The position numbers and the translations under genes were made by a program. The notes under the pieces were generated by a model. It was not told where the DNA came from. It saw only the letters and a program-made list of their open reading frames with translations, and made no database searches. 39,753 nucleotides of DNA from Colivivens sp963594655 (GTDB lineage Bacteria > Bacteroidota > Bacteroidia > Bacteroidales > Bacteroidaceae): positions 1-39,753 of the forward strand of contig CAVBFD010000018.1 of the NCBI GenBank assembly GCA_963594655.1, given 5' to 3'. Shown here piece after piece: positions 25,461-33,211 of this stretch. How positions within the stretch are numbered: position 1 is the first letter of the stretch; every line of letters starts with the position of its first letter.

Positions 25461-25469
25461 TAACTTTGT
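25461..25469 (+). promoter_or_regulatory. -7 element of the trmN6 promoter, very close to the start codon
   Basis: TAACTTTGT fits TAnnTTTG. Only 7 bases separate it from ATG 25477, so the mRNA leader would be nearly absent. A -33 TTTG is not evident. Confidence 0.5.
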
Positions 25470-25476
25470 CACCGAT

Positions 25477-26196
25477 ATGGGAACCGGTTATTTCAAATTC
25501 AAACAGTTCGAGGTGTGGCATGACAGGTGCGGCCTGAAAGTCGGCACGGACGGAGTCCTCATAGGGTCGTGGACTCTCCCTGCCTTGTCCAAACCCCGTC
25601 TGCGTGTGCTGGATGTAGGCACAGGCAGCGGACTCATAGCCCTCATGATGGCACAGCGGTTTGGTGACGCCACAGTGACAGCTGTTGACATCGACCCGTC
25701 GGCGGTGTCGCAAGCCAGAGACAATGCCGCCTCGTCCCGCTTCAGTTCGAGAATAGAGGTGGTGCAGGGTGATTTCGTGCAGTTAGCGTCCCGGAAGGTG
25801 GAGGCTTGCTATGACCTTATCGTGAGTAACCCTCCCTTTCATGTGGAGGACACGGCGTGTCCCGATTCCAGAAAGAACACGGCGAAGCACTCCGCCTCAC
25901 TGCCGTTCCGGCAACTCGTTGAAGGATCTGCCCGACTTTTAAGTGCGGACGGCACTCTTTCCGTCATCCTACCTTATTCCGTGGCCAATGACTTTGTGGG
26001 ACTGGCCGCCGTGTGCGGACTGTACCTTGTCCGCCGCTGTGACGTTAGGGGAAGTGAACGCAAACCGTTCAAACGGAGCATGTTGTCTTTCTGCCGCCAT
26101 ATCGGTGAGACCGAGCGTACGGAACTCACCTTGCGTGACAGTGACAACCGTTATACGGACGCTTACTCGGCGTTGACCGACGGGTTCTATCTGTAG
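25477..26196 (+). CDS. trmN6: tRNA1(Val) (adenine-37-N6)-methyltransferase
   Basis: 239 residues from ATG 25477 (MGTGYFKFKQFEVWHD); a TTG at 25447 would place the -7 box inside the gene. The SAM-binding motif is LDVGTGSGLIALMMAQRF and the N6-adenine catalytic motif is SNPPFH, with FKFKQF and KVGTDGVLIGSW as further family marks. The enzyme methylates A37 of tRNA1(Val). It ends 2 bp before the convergent HAD gene. Assignment to TrmN6 (YfiC) rather than another NPPF methyltransferase rests on the N-terminal block and length. Confidence 0.9.
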   Translation: MGTGYFKFKQFEVWHDRCGLKVGTDGVLIGSWTLPALSKPRLRVLDVGTGSGLIALMMAQRFGDATVTAVDIDPSAVSQARDNAASSRFSSRIEVVQGDFVQLASRKVEACYDLIVSNPPFHVEDTACPDSRKNTAKHSASLPFRQLVEGSARLLSADGTLSVILPYSVANDFVGLAAVCGLYLVRRCDVRGSERKPFKRSMLSFCRHIGETERTELTLRDSDNRYTDAYSALTDGFYL

Positions 26197-26198
26197 GC

Positions 26199-26954
26199 TT
26201 ACCCGTCCAGATGGTTGGCCATGCGGATGATGTCCGCGATATACTGACTGAGTTCGGTCATTGACTGGAAGATCAGGTTCGCCCCCTGATCCGTGAGGGC
26301 AGAGTCGGGTAGGGGACCAGTGTTGACCGCTATGGTGAAGCATCCGGCAGCCACTCCTGCCTGTACTCCCAACGGGGCGTTTTCCACCACCATGGTCTGT
26401 TGCGGTGTCAGTCCTCCAGCTTTCCGCATACCCATAAGGTAAGGCTCCGGATTCGGTTTGCCTATCTTCACGTCCTTGGCCGCCACCATCCAGTCACTGC
26501 GGAACAGGGTGGGGAAGTTCTGATTGATGCGTGACAGCAGACTGGCTGTGCCGGACCCGGTGACAATAGTCGGTGTGGCACCTGTAGCCTTTACCGCCGT
26601 AACGGTCTCCAGTGCGCCGTCCATGCGCCTTGCTTCCGGACACTGGTTGAAGAACTCGCTTTTCTTCTTGTAAATCTTCTCACATTCCGCCTCGTCGGCA
26701 CTTCTTCCGAGTTGCCTTTGCGTCACTATGTTTATCGTTGAGGCTCCGGTGCGCCCTTCATGCATGTAAGCCTCGTCTTCAGGCAGGTCAAGTCCGAAGA
26801 ACTCCATCGCCTTATGCCACGACCGGGCATGGTTGGGCATTGAGTTGAACAGCACTCCGTCCATGTCGAACATCACGGTCTTCATGTCGAAATGCCCGAA
26901 GCCGTTTTTATGCGCGAAACCGGTCAACGCCTCTCTAATCTCTTCCTTGTTCAT
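26199..26954 (-). CDS. HAD-superfamily phosphatase, beta-phosphoglucomutase-like
   Basis: 251 residues. HAD motif I is VMFDMDGVLFNS (nucleophile Asp and the +2 Asp), motif II the Thr/Ser in TIVTGSG, motif III the Lys in DVKIGKPNPEPYL, and motif IV-like MVVENAPLGVQAG. The helical cap after motif I (MPNHARSWHKAMEFFG) is of the beta-PGM/phosphatase type. Likely a sugar-phosphate phosphatase or mutase; the substrate is not readable. No separate promoter was found in the 83-bp gap after the AraC-type gene, so it may be the third gene of the engB run. Confidence 0.87.
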   Translation of the reverse strand: MNKEEIREALTGFAHKNGFGHFDMKTVMFDMDGVLFNSMPNHARSWHKAMEFFGLDLPEDEAYMHEGRTGASTINIVTQRQLGRSADEAECEKIYKKKSEFFNQCPEARRMDGALETVTAVKATGATPTIVTGSGTASLLSRINQNFPTLFRSDWMVAAKDVKIGKPNPEPYLMGMRKAGGLTPQQTMVVENAPLGVQAGVAAGCFTIAVNTGPLPDSALTDQGANLIFQSMTELSQYIADIIRMANHLDG

Positions 26955-27037
26955 CTTTTTCCTTTATATGTTTTGTCGGAGCCATATCACAGTGTCACTC
27001 CGTTCTTTAATATGGCTATTTCCTGTAGTCTTAATGT

Positions 27038-27997
27038 CTATGCGTTTCTGAATTCCTTGGGTGTCATGCCGGTATGGTGCTTGAAGTATTTGGAGAAGAT
27101 GGACTGGTTGGCGAAATGCAGTTGCGCGCAGATGTCCTTGATGGAACTTCTGCTGCCCTTGAGCATGGTCTTCGCGTCCAGTATGATATAGTCGTCAATC
27201 CACTCGGTGGCGTACTTGCCGCTCACCTCGTGTATGATGGTGGAGAGGTACTTGGGACTGATGCGCAGGTAGTCGGCGTAGAACAGCACTTGTCTCTCTT
27301 CCCTGTAGAATGTCTGCACCGCCTTGAGAAACCGTTCGAGCAGTTCCTGCTGACGGCTCTTGGGCTTGTTGTTCTTCTCGGTCATCTGCCTCTCGTAGAA
27401 TGTCTGCAGACCGTTGTACTTGAACAGGTCGATGTAGGTCTTCGCCAATTCGGCACGGTAGATGAGTCCCGGCTCCATCAGTTTCTTCTTCATCATCTTG
27501 TAAATGGTTACCGTCTCGTCCATCTCGCTGTCACTCATCTTGTAGAGTGGGGTGTTGAGGGTGTACTGGTAAGCCGCCATTCCCAGTTTCACGTCATCGT
27601 CCCTGTAGTTCACGAAGAACTGGGCTATTGCTATCACCGCTCCCTTGAAGTCCTGCGAGAACTCGAACAGTTGCATGAACGACCCTGCGGTGATGGTGAC
27701 TACGGTGTTCTTGGAGAGGAGGTACTCCTGAAGGTTTATCTTGATGCGCAACTGCCCCTCGGTACAGATGAAGATGAGGGTCATGCTCAACTTCACAGGC
27801 ACAGAGCGTATTCCACCGATTTTGCTGTTGATGGTATGGTGGTCTTCCGCCTGGCCGGCATCCACAGCCGGTGTGTCGTCGAAGTTGTCGGCTATGAACA
27901 GCTTTCCTTCAATCTGTGGAAAGCGGGGGTCGTGCGGGAAGTCCGAGAAGTCGATTTGCCGCAGTGTGTAGTCCACCTTACTTGTCGCGTTGTCCAT
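27038..27997 (-). CDS. AraC-family transcriptional regulator
   Basis: 319 residues. An N-terminal sensing domain (about 1-200), likely cupin-like, precedes the double helix-turn-helix: first HTH around YADYLRISPKYLSTIIHEVSG, second around SIKDICAQLHFANQSIFSKYF, ending in the AraC tail HHTGMTPKEFRNA. The ligand and targets are unknown. Its first 20 bp overlap the end of engB in another frame, so expression is coupled to that gene. The downstream HAD gene is a possible target or co-transcribed partner. Confidence 0.92.
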   Translation of the reverse strand: MDNATSKVDYTLRQIDFSDFPHDPRFPQIEGKLFIADNFDDTPAVDAGQAEDHHTINSKIGGIRSVPVKLSMTLIFICTEGQLRIKINLQEYLLSKNTVVTITAGSFMQLFEFSQDFKGAVIAIAQFFVNYRDDDVKLGMAAYQYTLNTPLYKMSDSEMDETVTIYKMMKKKLMEPGLIYRAELAKTYIDLFKYNGLQTFYERQMTEKNNKPKSRQQELLERFLKAVQTFYREERQVLFYADYLRISPKYLSTIIHEVSGKYATEWIDDYIILDAKTMLKGSRSSIKDICAQLHFANQSIFSKYFKHHTGMTPKEFRNA

Positions 27998-28592
27998 TTA
28001 GCGTCTTGTTGATAGATGCGATGTAATCCAACAACTCGTCCTTGCCCAACCGTGATGACGCGCTGGTGATGAAGTAGGGCGGCAGTTCCTCCCATTGTTC
28101 GGACAGGACATCCATGAACGTCCGCACGTTGGCCGCCTGTTTGGCCTTGGTTATCTTGTCCGCCTTGGTGAACACGATGGCAAACGGCACTCCGTTCTCT
28201 CCGAGGAACTCGATGAACTCAAGGTCTTTCTTCTGCGGTTCAAGCCGTATGTCTATGAGCAGGAACAGGCAGGTGAGCTGTTCGCGCCGCAGCACGTAGC
28301 CCCTTATCATGCGGTTGAGGTTCTCTACCTCACGCTTGCCGCGCAGGGCGAAGCCATATCCCGGGAGGTCCACCAGATACCACGAGTCGTTGATGATGAA
28401 GTGGTTGATAAGCATGGTCTTGCCGGGCGTACTGGATGTCATCGCCAGTTTGCTCCGTCCGGTAATCATGTTTATAAGGCTCGACTTGCCGACGTTCGAC
28501 CTTCCGATGAACGCATATTCGGGAAGGTTGCTGTCGGGACACATCTCCACACGCGGACTGCTTATCTTGAATTCAGCTGATTTGACGTTCAT
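27978..28592 (-). CDS. engB: Ribosome-biogenesis GTPase EngB (YihA/YsxC)
   Basis: 204 residues. The G motifs are in order: G1 GRSNVGKSS, G2 Thr in SSTPGKT, G3 DLPGYGFA, G4 TKAD, G5 SAS. The family acts in assembly of the large ribosomal subunit and is essential in many bacteria. Its promoter contains the same 18-bp core as pgk, consistent with growth-linked expression. The AraC-type gene overlaps its 3' end. Confidence 0.96.
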   Translation of the reverse strand: MNVKSAEFKISSPRVEMCPDSNLPEYAFIGRSNVGKSSLINMITGRSKLAMTSSTPGKTMLINHFIINDSWYLVDLPGYGFALRGKREVENLNRMIRGYVLRREQLTCLFLLIDIRLEPQKKDLEFIEFLGENGVPFAIVFTKADKITKAKQAANVRTFMDVLSEQWEELPPYFITSASSRLGKDELLDYIASINKTLNGQRDK

Positions 28593-28607
28593 TCCTTTTG
28601 ATTTTGT

Positions 28608-28616
28608 GCAAAGGTA
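28608..28616 (-). promoter_or_regulatory. -7 element of the engB promoter
   Basis: Minus-strand TACCTTTGC inside the 18-bp stretch shared with pgk (28623-28606). The leader to ATG 28592 would be only about 8-10 nt, so this is another short-leader gene. Confidence 0.58.
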
Positions 28617-28635
28617 GTGAATTCTTTCCTAAGTC

Positions 28636-29121
28636 TCACCATCGGGCAGGCACAATCTCGTTTTTTTCGAGTGATTGCCTCACGTCGATTATCCGCTGGT
28701 TGCCGCTTCCGCGGAACAGCAGCGATATGTCACGCCGGGCAAGCACGAACGGACCGTCCACAATCACGTCGATGCTCCTGAGTAGGGGCATGAACTCCCC
28801 GTGCTTCAACAGGTCTTCCCATAGGTAGCCCGTATAGCACCATATATTAAGGTTGAGTTCCCGCTTTATCCTCCGTGCCAGTTCCGCCACTTCCGCCGCC
28901 TGGAAGAAGGGGTCGCCGCCGGAGAAGGTGACAGGAAACTCGTTGTACCTTATCACTTCCAGCAAGTCGTCGATGCTGGTGGGCTTTCCCTTGTTGACAT
29001 CCCATGTCTGTGGGTTGTGGCAACCCTTGCAGTGATGGGCGCAGCCCGCGAAATAGATGGATGTCCGCAGGCCTGGCCCGTCAACGGATGTGCCTTCTGA
29101 TATGTCGATTACTGACAGCAT
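28636..29121 (-). CDS. nrdG: Anaerobic ribonucleotide reductase-activating protein (radical SAM)
   Basis: 161 residues. The cluster motif FAGCAHHCKGCHNP gives C-x3-C-x2-C for a 4Fe-4S cluster, followed by TFSGGDPFFQ for SAM binding. NrdG makes the glycyl radical on NrdD under anoxia. It starts 1 bp after nrdD ends, the standard operon order. Confidence 0.96.
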   Translation of the reverse strand: MLSVIDISEGTSVDGPGLRTSIYFAGCAHHCKGCHNPQTWDVNKGKPTSIDDLLEVIRYNEFPVTFSGGDPFFQAAEVAELARRIKRELNLNIWCYTGYLWEDLLKHGEFMPLLRSIDVIVDGPFVLARRDISLLFRGSGNQRIIDVRQSLEKNEIVPARW

Positions 29122-29122
29122 G

Positions 29123-31330
29123 TCACTTGTGTACTACACGGTCGTGAAGTTCCGCCAGCTTGCCTGAGTTCCAGCGGTCGGTTGTTCCCACCAGATAGCC
29201 TGTGATGCGCTGGAGGGTGTCAATGTGCGTGCCTCCGCATTTCGGACATACGGCCAGTCCCTCTGTAGCGTCCTCATAGCCGCAGTCCATGCAGTGGTTG
29301 CGGTTGTGGTTCACTGAACAGTAACCGATGTTGTAGCGGTCCATTAGGTCCACTATGTTCATGATGGCCGCAGGGTTGTGGGTCGCGTCGCCGTCAATCT
29401 CCACGTAGAAGATGTGTCCTCCTCTCGTGAGTTCGTGGTACGGCGCCTCTATCTCAGCCTTGTGGCGCGGACTGCAGTGGTAGTACACTGGCACGTGGTT
29501 GGAGTTTGTGTAGTACTCCTTGTCCGTCACTCCCTTGATGATGCCGAACTCCTTCCTGTCGTATTTGGTGAAGCGTCCCGACAGTCCTTCCGCCGGTGTG
29601 GCGAGTATGGAGTAGTTGTGCTGGTATCTCTCGCTGAACTGGTTGGCGCAGTCGTACATGTACCTTACGATACGCAGTCCCAGTTCCTGGCTCTTCGGGT
29701 CTTCCCCGTGATGGTGTCCTGTGAGGGCTATGAGACATTCGGCGAGTCCAATGAAGCCTATGCCCAGTGTCCCTTGGTTGATGACACTCTCTATGGTGTC
29801 GTTCTGTTGCAGACGCTCCGCTCCCAGCCACAGTTTCGACATGAGCAACTGGAACTGCTTGGCGTACGCTGTCTTCTGGAAGAGGAACCGCTCGTGGAGT
29901 TGCTTGGCTGTCAGTTCGAGCATGTGGTCGAGTTTCGCGAAGAAGGCGTTGATCCTGTCATCGTAGTTCTCCACGGACATACATTCAATGGCGAGTTTCA
30001 CTATGTTGACGGTCGAGAAGGACAGGTTTCCTCGCCCTATGCTCGTCTTGTCACCGAAGCGGTTCTCGAACACACGTGTGCGGCATCCCATGGTGGCTAT
30101 CTCGTACTTGTAGCGTTCCGGGTCGTCAGCTTTCCATTTCTCGTGGCGGTTGTATGTCGCGTCGAGGTTCACGAAGTTGGGGAAGAACCGGCGTGCCGTG
30201 ACCTTGCAAGCCAGACTGTATAGGTCATAGTTGGGGTCTTCGGGCAGGTAACTGACACCTCTTTTCTTCTTCCAGATCTGTATGGGGAAGATGGCGGTAG
30301 ACCCGTTGCCCACACCCCTGTAGGTTGAGGTGAGCAGCTCGCGCATGACGCAGCGGCCTTCGGCTGACGTGTCTGTCCCGTAGTTGATGCTACTGAACAC
30401 CACCTGGTTGCCACCGCGTGAATGTATGGTGTTCATGTTGTGGATGAAGGCTTCCATCGCCTGGTGTACACGCGACACTGTTCTGTTGATGGCGTGTTGC
30501 CGGGCGCGTTCCTTGCCGCTCAGTCCGGTGAGTTCCGCTGTCAGATAGTCCTTGACGGGCGCGTCGTAGAGTTCATGCAGGTCCATGCCGCTCATCTGCT
30601 CCACGTTCTTCACCTCTTCTATATAAGAGGCGCGCACGTAGGGCGCCATGTAGAAGTCGAACGCCGGGATCGCCTGGCCACCGTGCATCTCGTTCTGCGC
30701 CGTCTCCAGTGATATACATGCTATGACACTGGCGGTCTCGATGCGCTTGGCGGGACGGCTCTCGCCGTGTCCCGCGCTGAATCCCTCGGTGAGTATGCGG
30801 TTGAGCGGGTGCTGCACACAGGTGAGCGACTTGGTGGGGTAGTAGTCTTTGTCGTGTATGTGCAGGTAGTTCTTCTTCACCGCCTCCCTCACATCTTCGG
30901 AGAGGAGGTAGTCGTCCACGAACGGTTTGGTACTCTCGCTCGCGAACTTCATCATCATTCCTGCCGGTGAGTCAGCGTTCATGTTGGCGTTCTCACGTGT
31001 CACGTCATTGCTCTTCGCCTCTATAATCTCAAGGAAGATGTCCCTCGTCTTGGCCTGGCGCGCTATGTTGCGCTTGTCACGGTAGGATATGTATTTCTTC
31101 GCCACCTCCTTGCGAGGACTCTTCATGAGTTCGAGTTCCACCATGTCCTGGATGCTCTCGACCGTCATCTGCTCCTTGCCTTGCATGGCGATTTTGTCCG
31201 TGATGCGTTGGATGAGGGCCTCGTCCTCTCCTTTCTCGGTAGTCAGCATCGCCTTTCTGATGGCTGCCTTGATTTTCTCTTCATTGAAACCGACAATACG
31301 ACCGTCGCGTTTCCTTACTGTCTGTATCAT
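29123..31330 (-). CDS. nrdD: Anaerobic ribonucleoside-triphosphate reductase, class III
   Basis: 735 residues from ATG 31330. An N-terminal ATP-cone (QTVRKRDGRIVGFNEEKIKAA, about 3-90) is followed by the glycyl-radical barrel. A C-terminal zinc site is built from C-x2-C (CMDCG) and C-x2-C (CPKCG), and the radical loop RITGYLVGTTDRWNSGK carries the glycyl radical region near the end. The enzyme reduces NTPs to dNTPs without oxygen, matching an anaerobic host. A TTG 20 codons upstream is rejected because the promoter overlaps it. Length fits the ATP-cone-containing form. Confidence 0.97.
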   Translation of the reverse strand: MIQTVRKRDGRIVGFNEEKIKAAIRKAMLTTEKGEDEALIQRITDKIAMQGKEQMTVESIQDMVELELMKSPRKEVAKKYISYRDKRNIARQAKTRDIFLEIIEAKSNDVTRENANMNADSPAGMMMKFASESTKPFVDDYLLSEDVREAVKKNYLHIHDKDYYPTKSLTCVQHPLNRILTEGFSAGHGESRPAKRIETASVIACISLETAQNEMHGGQAIPAFDFYMAPYVRASYIEEVKNVEQMSGMDLHELYDAPVKDYLTAELTGLSGKERARQHAINRTVSRVHQAMEAFIHNMNTIHSRGGNQVVFSSINYGTDTSAEGRCVMRELLTSTYRGVGNGSTAIFPIQIWKKKRGVSYLPEDPNYDLYSLACKVTARRFFPNFVNLDATYNRHEKWKADDPERYKYEIATMGCRTRVFENRFGDKTSIGRGNLSFSTVNIVKLAIECMSVENYDDRINAFFAKLDHMLELTAKQLHERFLFQKTAYAKQFQLLMSKLWLGAERLQQNDTIESVINQGTLGIGFIGLAECLIALTGHHHGEDPKSQELGLRIVRYMYDCANQFSERYQHNYSILATPAEGLSGRFTKYDRKEFGIIKGVTDKEYYTNSNHVPVYYHCSPRHKAEIEAPYHELTRGGHIFYVEIDGDATHNPAAIMNIVDLMDRYNIGYCSVNHNRNHCMDCGYEDATEGLAVCPKCGGTHIDTLQRITGYLVGTTDRWNSGKLAELHDRVVHK

Positions 31331-31386
31331 AATGCAGTTGTTCTGTTTGTAATTGTATGTGTTGTCAGGCTTGTTCCTTTCGGACG

Positions 31387-31419
31387 GCAAAGTTATGCAA
31401 AATGTATTTTATCCACAAA
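31387..31419 (-). promoter_or_regulatory. Promoter of nrdDG
   Basis: Minus-strand TTTG (31419-31416), 20 bp, TAACTTTGC (31395-31387): one of the best matches to the Bacteroidota consensus in the window. Start near 31380 gives a leader of about 50 nt. It lies 25 bp from an inverted repeat (31444-31531) that may regulate it. Confidence 0.7.
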
Positions 31420-31443
31420 CATTTTTGGATAAAAATATAGTTG

Positions 31444-31531
31444 AAGTTTTCCGTTTCGGGAAACTTTTACGCCTTTACACATGTATAATGCGTTAGGTAT
31501 TAAGTATTTGACTTTGCGAAACGGAAAACTT
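31444..31531. repeat. 15-bp perfect inverted repeat upstream of nrdD
   Basis: AAGTTTTCCGTTTCG at 31444-31458 recurs as its exact reverse complement at 31517-31531, 58 bp apart. The left arm also begins a small hairpin of its own (GTTTTCCG/CGGGAAAC, 31446-31464, one G-T pair). The site lies just upstream of the nrdDG promoter and about 280 bp before the nqrA promoter, so an operator or a DNA loop is possible. It does not look like an NrdR box. Confidence 0.65.
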
Positions 31532-31610
31532 TGCCGTTTGTGCGGTTCTGCAAATTTCCGTCTTTTGTGTAATGGCAGTTAGCAATGCGGACGGTTAGGC
31601 AGTCAGTACC

Positions 31611-31691
31611 CGACCCACCTGTCGGAACGTCTGGCCGGTCCGTCTGCCGGTGGGTGCGGACACCTGTTTCGCACAGCCTGAAAACAGGGTG
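31611..31691 (+). other. Structured GC-rich part of the nrdD-nqrA spacer
   Basis: The 538-bp spacer 31331-31868 has no convincing ORF. Its middle is unusually GC-rich with several possible helices: ACCCACC/GGTGGGT (31613-31619 with 31649-31655), inside it CGGA/TCCG, and CACCTGTTT with AAACAGGGTG (31661-31691, one bulged G). CGTCTG-CCGGT is repeated at 31628 and 31641. This could be a small RNA or a leftover element; no promoter for it was found. Confidence 0.35.
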
Positions 31692-31784
31692 CGGTTATTA
31701 AGTGTAGGTTGCAATTCGGGTATAAGACACACTGTATCTGTATTTATTTAAGGTGTGGCGACACAAAAAGTGCGGCGTACCACG

Positions 31785-31815
31785 TTGCCGTTTACCGATT
31801 TAGTAGTATCTTTGC
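31785..31815 (+). promoter_or_regulatory. Promoter of the nqr operon
   Basis: TTG at 31785-31787, 19 bp, then TATCTTTGC at 31807-31815. Transcription would start near 31822, giving a leader of about 47 nt, AT-rich (AAACAAAATAAAATTAG), before nqrA. Confidence 0.68.
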
Positions 31816-31868
31816 GTGTTTTTTGGTAGCGACAGATTAAACAAAATAAAATTAGTTAACACAATTCT

Positions 31869-33206
31869 ATGGCGAATGTAATTAAATTATGCAAAGGCTT
31901 GGAGATTAATCTTTCCGGGAAAGCCGCTGCTGAGGTTACTGCCGCTAAGGCGTCAAAGGTCTACGGACTCGTACCCGACGCTTTTGTGGGAGTGAAACCT
32001 AAGGTGGTTGTGAAGGAAGGTGACATCGTCAAGGCCGGTGATGCGTTGTTTGTCGACAAACAGCATCCGGAAGTGAAGTTCGCTTCTCCTGTCAGCGGTA
32101 AGGTCTCGCTGGTTGAGAGAGGCGATTTTCGCAAGGTTTTAAGCATTCAAGTCGAACCCGACGCCAAGCAGGTCTATGCGGAGTTTGGCAAGGGCGTGCC
32201 TTCAGATGGCAAGAAAGTGTTGGACGAACTGCTTGGCAGTGGCCTCTTCGGCTACTTCCTCCAGCGTCCTTACGCGGTGGTTGCCAACCCTGAGGACACC
32301 CCGAAGGCAATCTTCGTGTCCGGTTTCTCGGACATGCCGCTGGCGGCTGACTTCGAGTTGGTGGTGAAGGACCAGTTGGGCGACTTCCAGACGGGTGTCG
32401 ACGCACTCTCAAAGATTGCCAAGGTGTACCTCGGTGTAAAACCCGGCAGTGTGCTTGAGAACACCAAGAATGCGGAGGTGACTGTATTCAAGGGCAAGTG
32501 TCCCGCAGGTAACGTGGGTGTCCAGATCAACCATATCTCTCCGGTCAACAAGGGTGAGACGGTATGGACTCTGGGCGCTGAGGAGGTTCTTTTCGTGGGC
32601 CGCCTGTTCAACAACGGCAAACTCGACCTCACACGCACACTGGCTGTAGCCGGTAGTGAGGTGAAGTCTCCAAAGTACGTGAAGGCCCTGGTGGGAGCGC
32701 GTATCGGCGACATCCTCGAAGGCAACGTGAAGGGCGACAAGAAGGTGCGTGTCATCGACGGCAATCCGCTCACAGGCACAAAGTCCTCATGTGAGGCGTT
32801 CCTTGGCGCACACTCCACAGAGGTGACCGTCATCCCTGAGGGAGACGACGTGCATGAGCTGTTCGGATGGATAGCTCCACGACTGAACGAGTTCTCGGTG
32901 AGCCGTTCTTACTTCTCATGGCTGATGCCCAAGAGCAAGGAGTACACTCTCGACGCGCGAATCAAGGGCGGACACCGCCACATGATTTTCAGTGGCGAGT
33001 ACGACTCAGTGTTCCCGATGGACATCTATCCGGAACAACTGGTAAAGGCAATCATCGCCGGCGACATCGACCGCATGGAGGCTCTCGGCATCTATGAGGT
33101 GGCTCCCGAAGACTTTGCCGTCGCAGAGTTCGTAGACAGTAGTAAAGTAGAACTTCAGCGCATCGTCAGAGAAGGTCTCGACATGCTGCGTAAAGAAAAC
33201 GCATAA
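31869..33206 (+). CDS. nqrA: Na+-translocating NADH:quinone reductase subunit A
   Basis: 445 residues, the normal length, soluble and without membrane segments. It begins MANVIKLCKGLEINLSGKA, the NqrA signature, with a lipoyl/barrel-sandwich-like part (KPKVVVKEGDIVKAGDALF) and an RnfC-like fold. NqrA sits on the cytoplasmic side and contributes to quinone binding. First gene of the complete nqrABCDEF operon; nqrB follows after 5 bp. Confidence 0.97.
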   Translation: MANVIKLCKGLEINLSGKAAAEVTAAKASKVYGLVPDAFVGVKPKVVVKEGDIVKAGDALFVDKQHPEVKFASPVSGKVSLVERGDFRKVLSIQVEPDAKQVYAEFGKGVPSDGKKVLDELLGSGLFGYFLQRPYAVVANPEDTPKAIFVSGFSDMPLAADFELVVKDQLGDFQTGVDALSKIAKVYLGVKPGSVLENTKNAEVTVFKGKCPAGNVGVQINHISPVNKGETVWTLGAEEVLFVGRLFNNGKLDLTRTLAVAGSEVKSPKYVKALVGARIGDILEGNVKGDKKVRVIDGNPLTGTKSSCEAFLGAHSTEVTVIPEGDDVHELFGWIAPRLNEFSVSRSYFSWLMPKSKEYTLDARIKGGHRHMIFSGEYDSVFPMDIYPEQLVKAIIAGDIDRMEALGIYEVAPEDFAVAEFVDSSKVELQRIVREGLDMLRKENA

Positions 33207-33211
33207 GCATT

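Noticed and set aside
27074..28012. 312-codon open frame on the plus strand
   Set aside because: Mirror of the AraC-type regulator, whose helix-turn-helix motifs are unmistakable on the minus strand.
31331..31390. NrdD starting at an upstream TTG (31390)
   Set aside because: The nrdDG promoter -7 box overlaps this codon, so the TTG would not be in the transcript; ATG 31330 gives the normal N-terminus of the ATP-cone.
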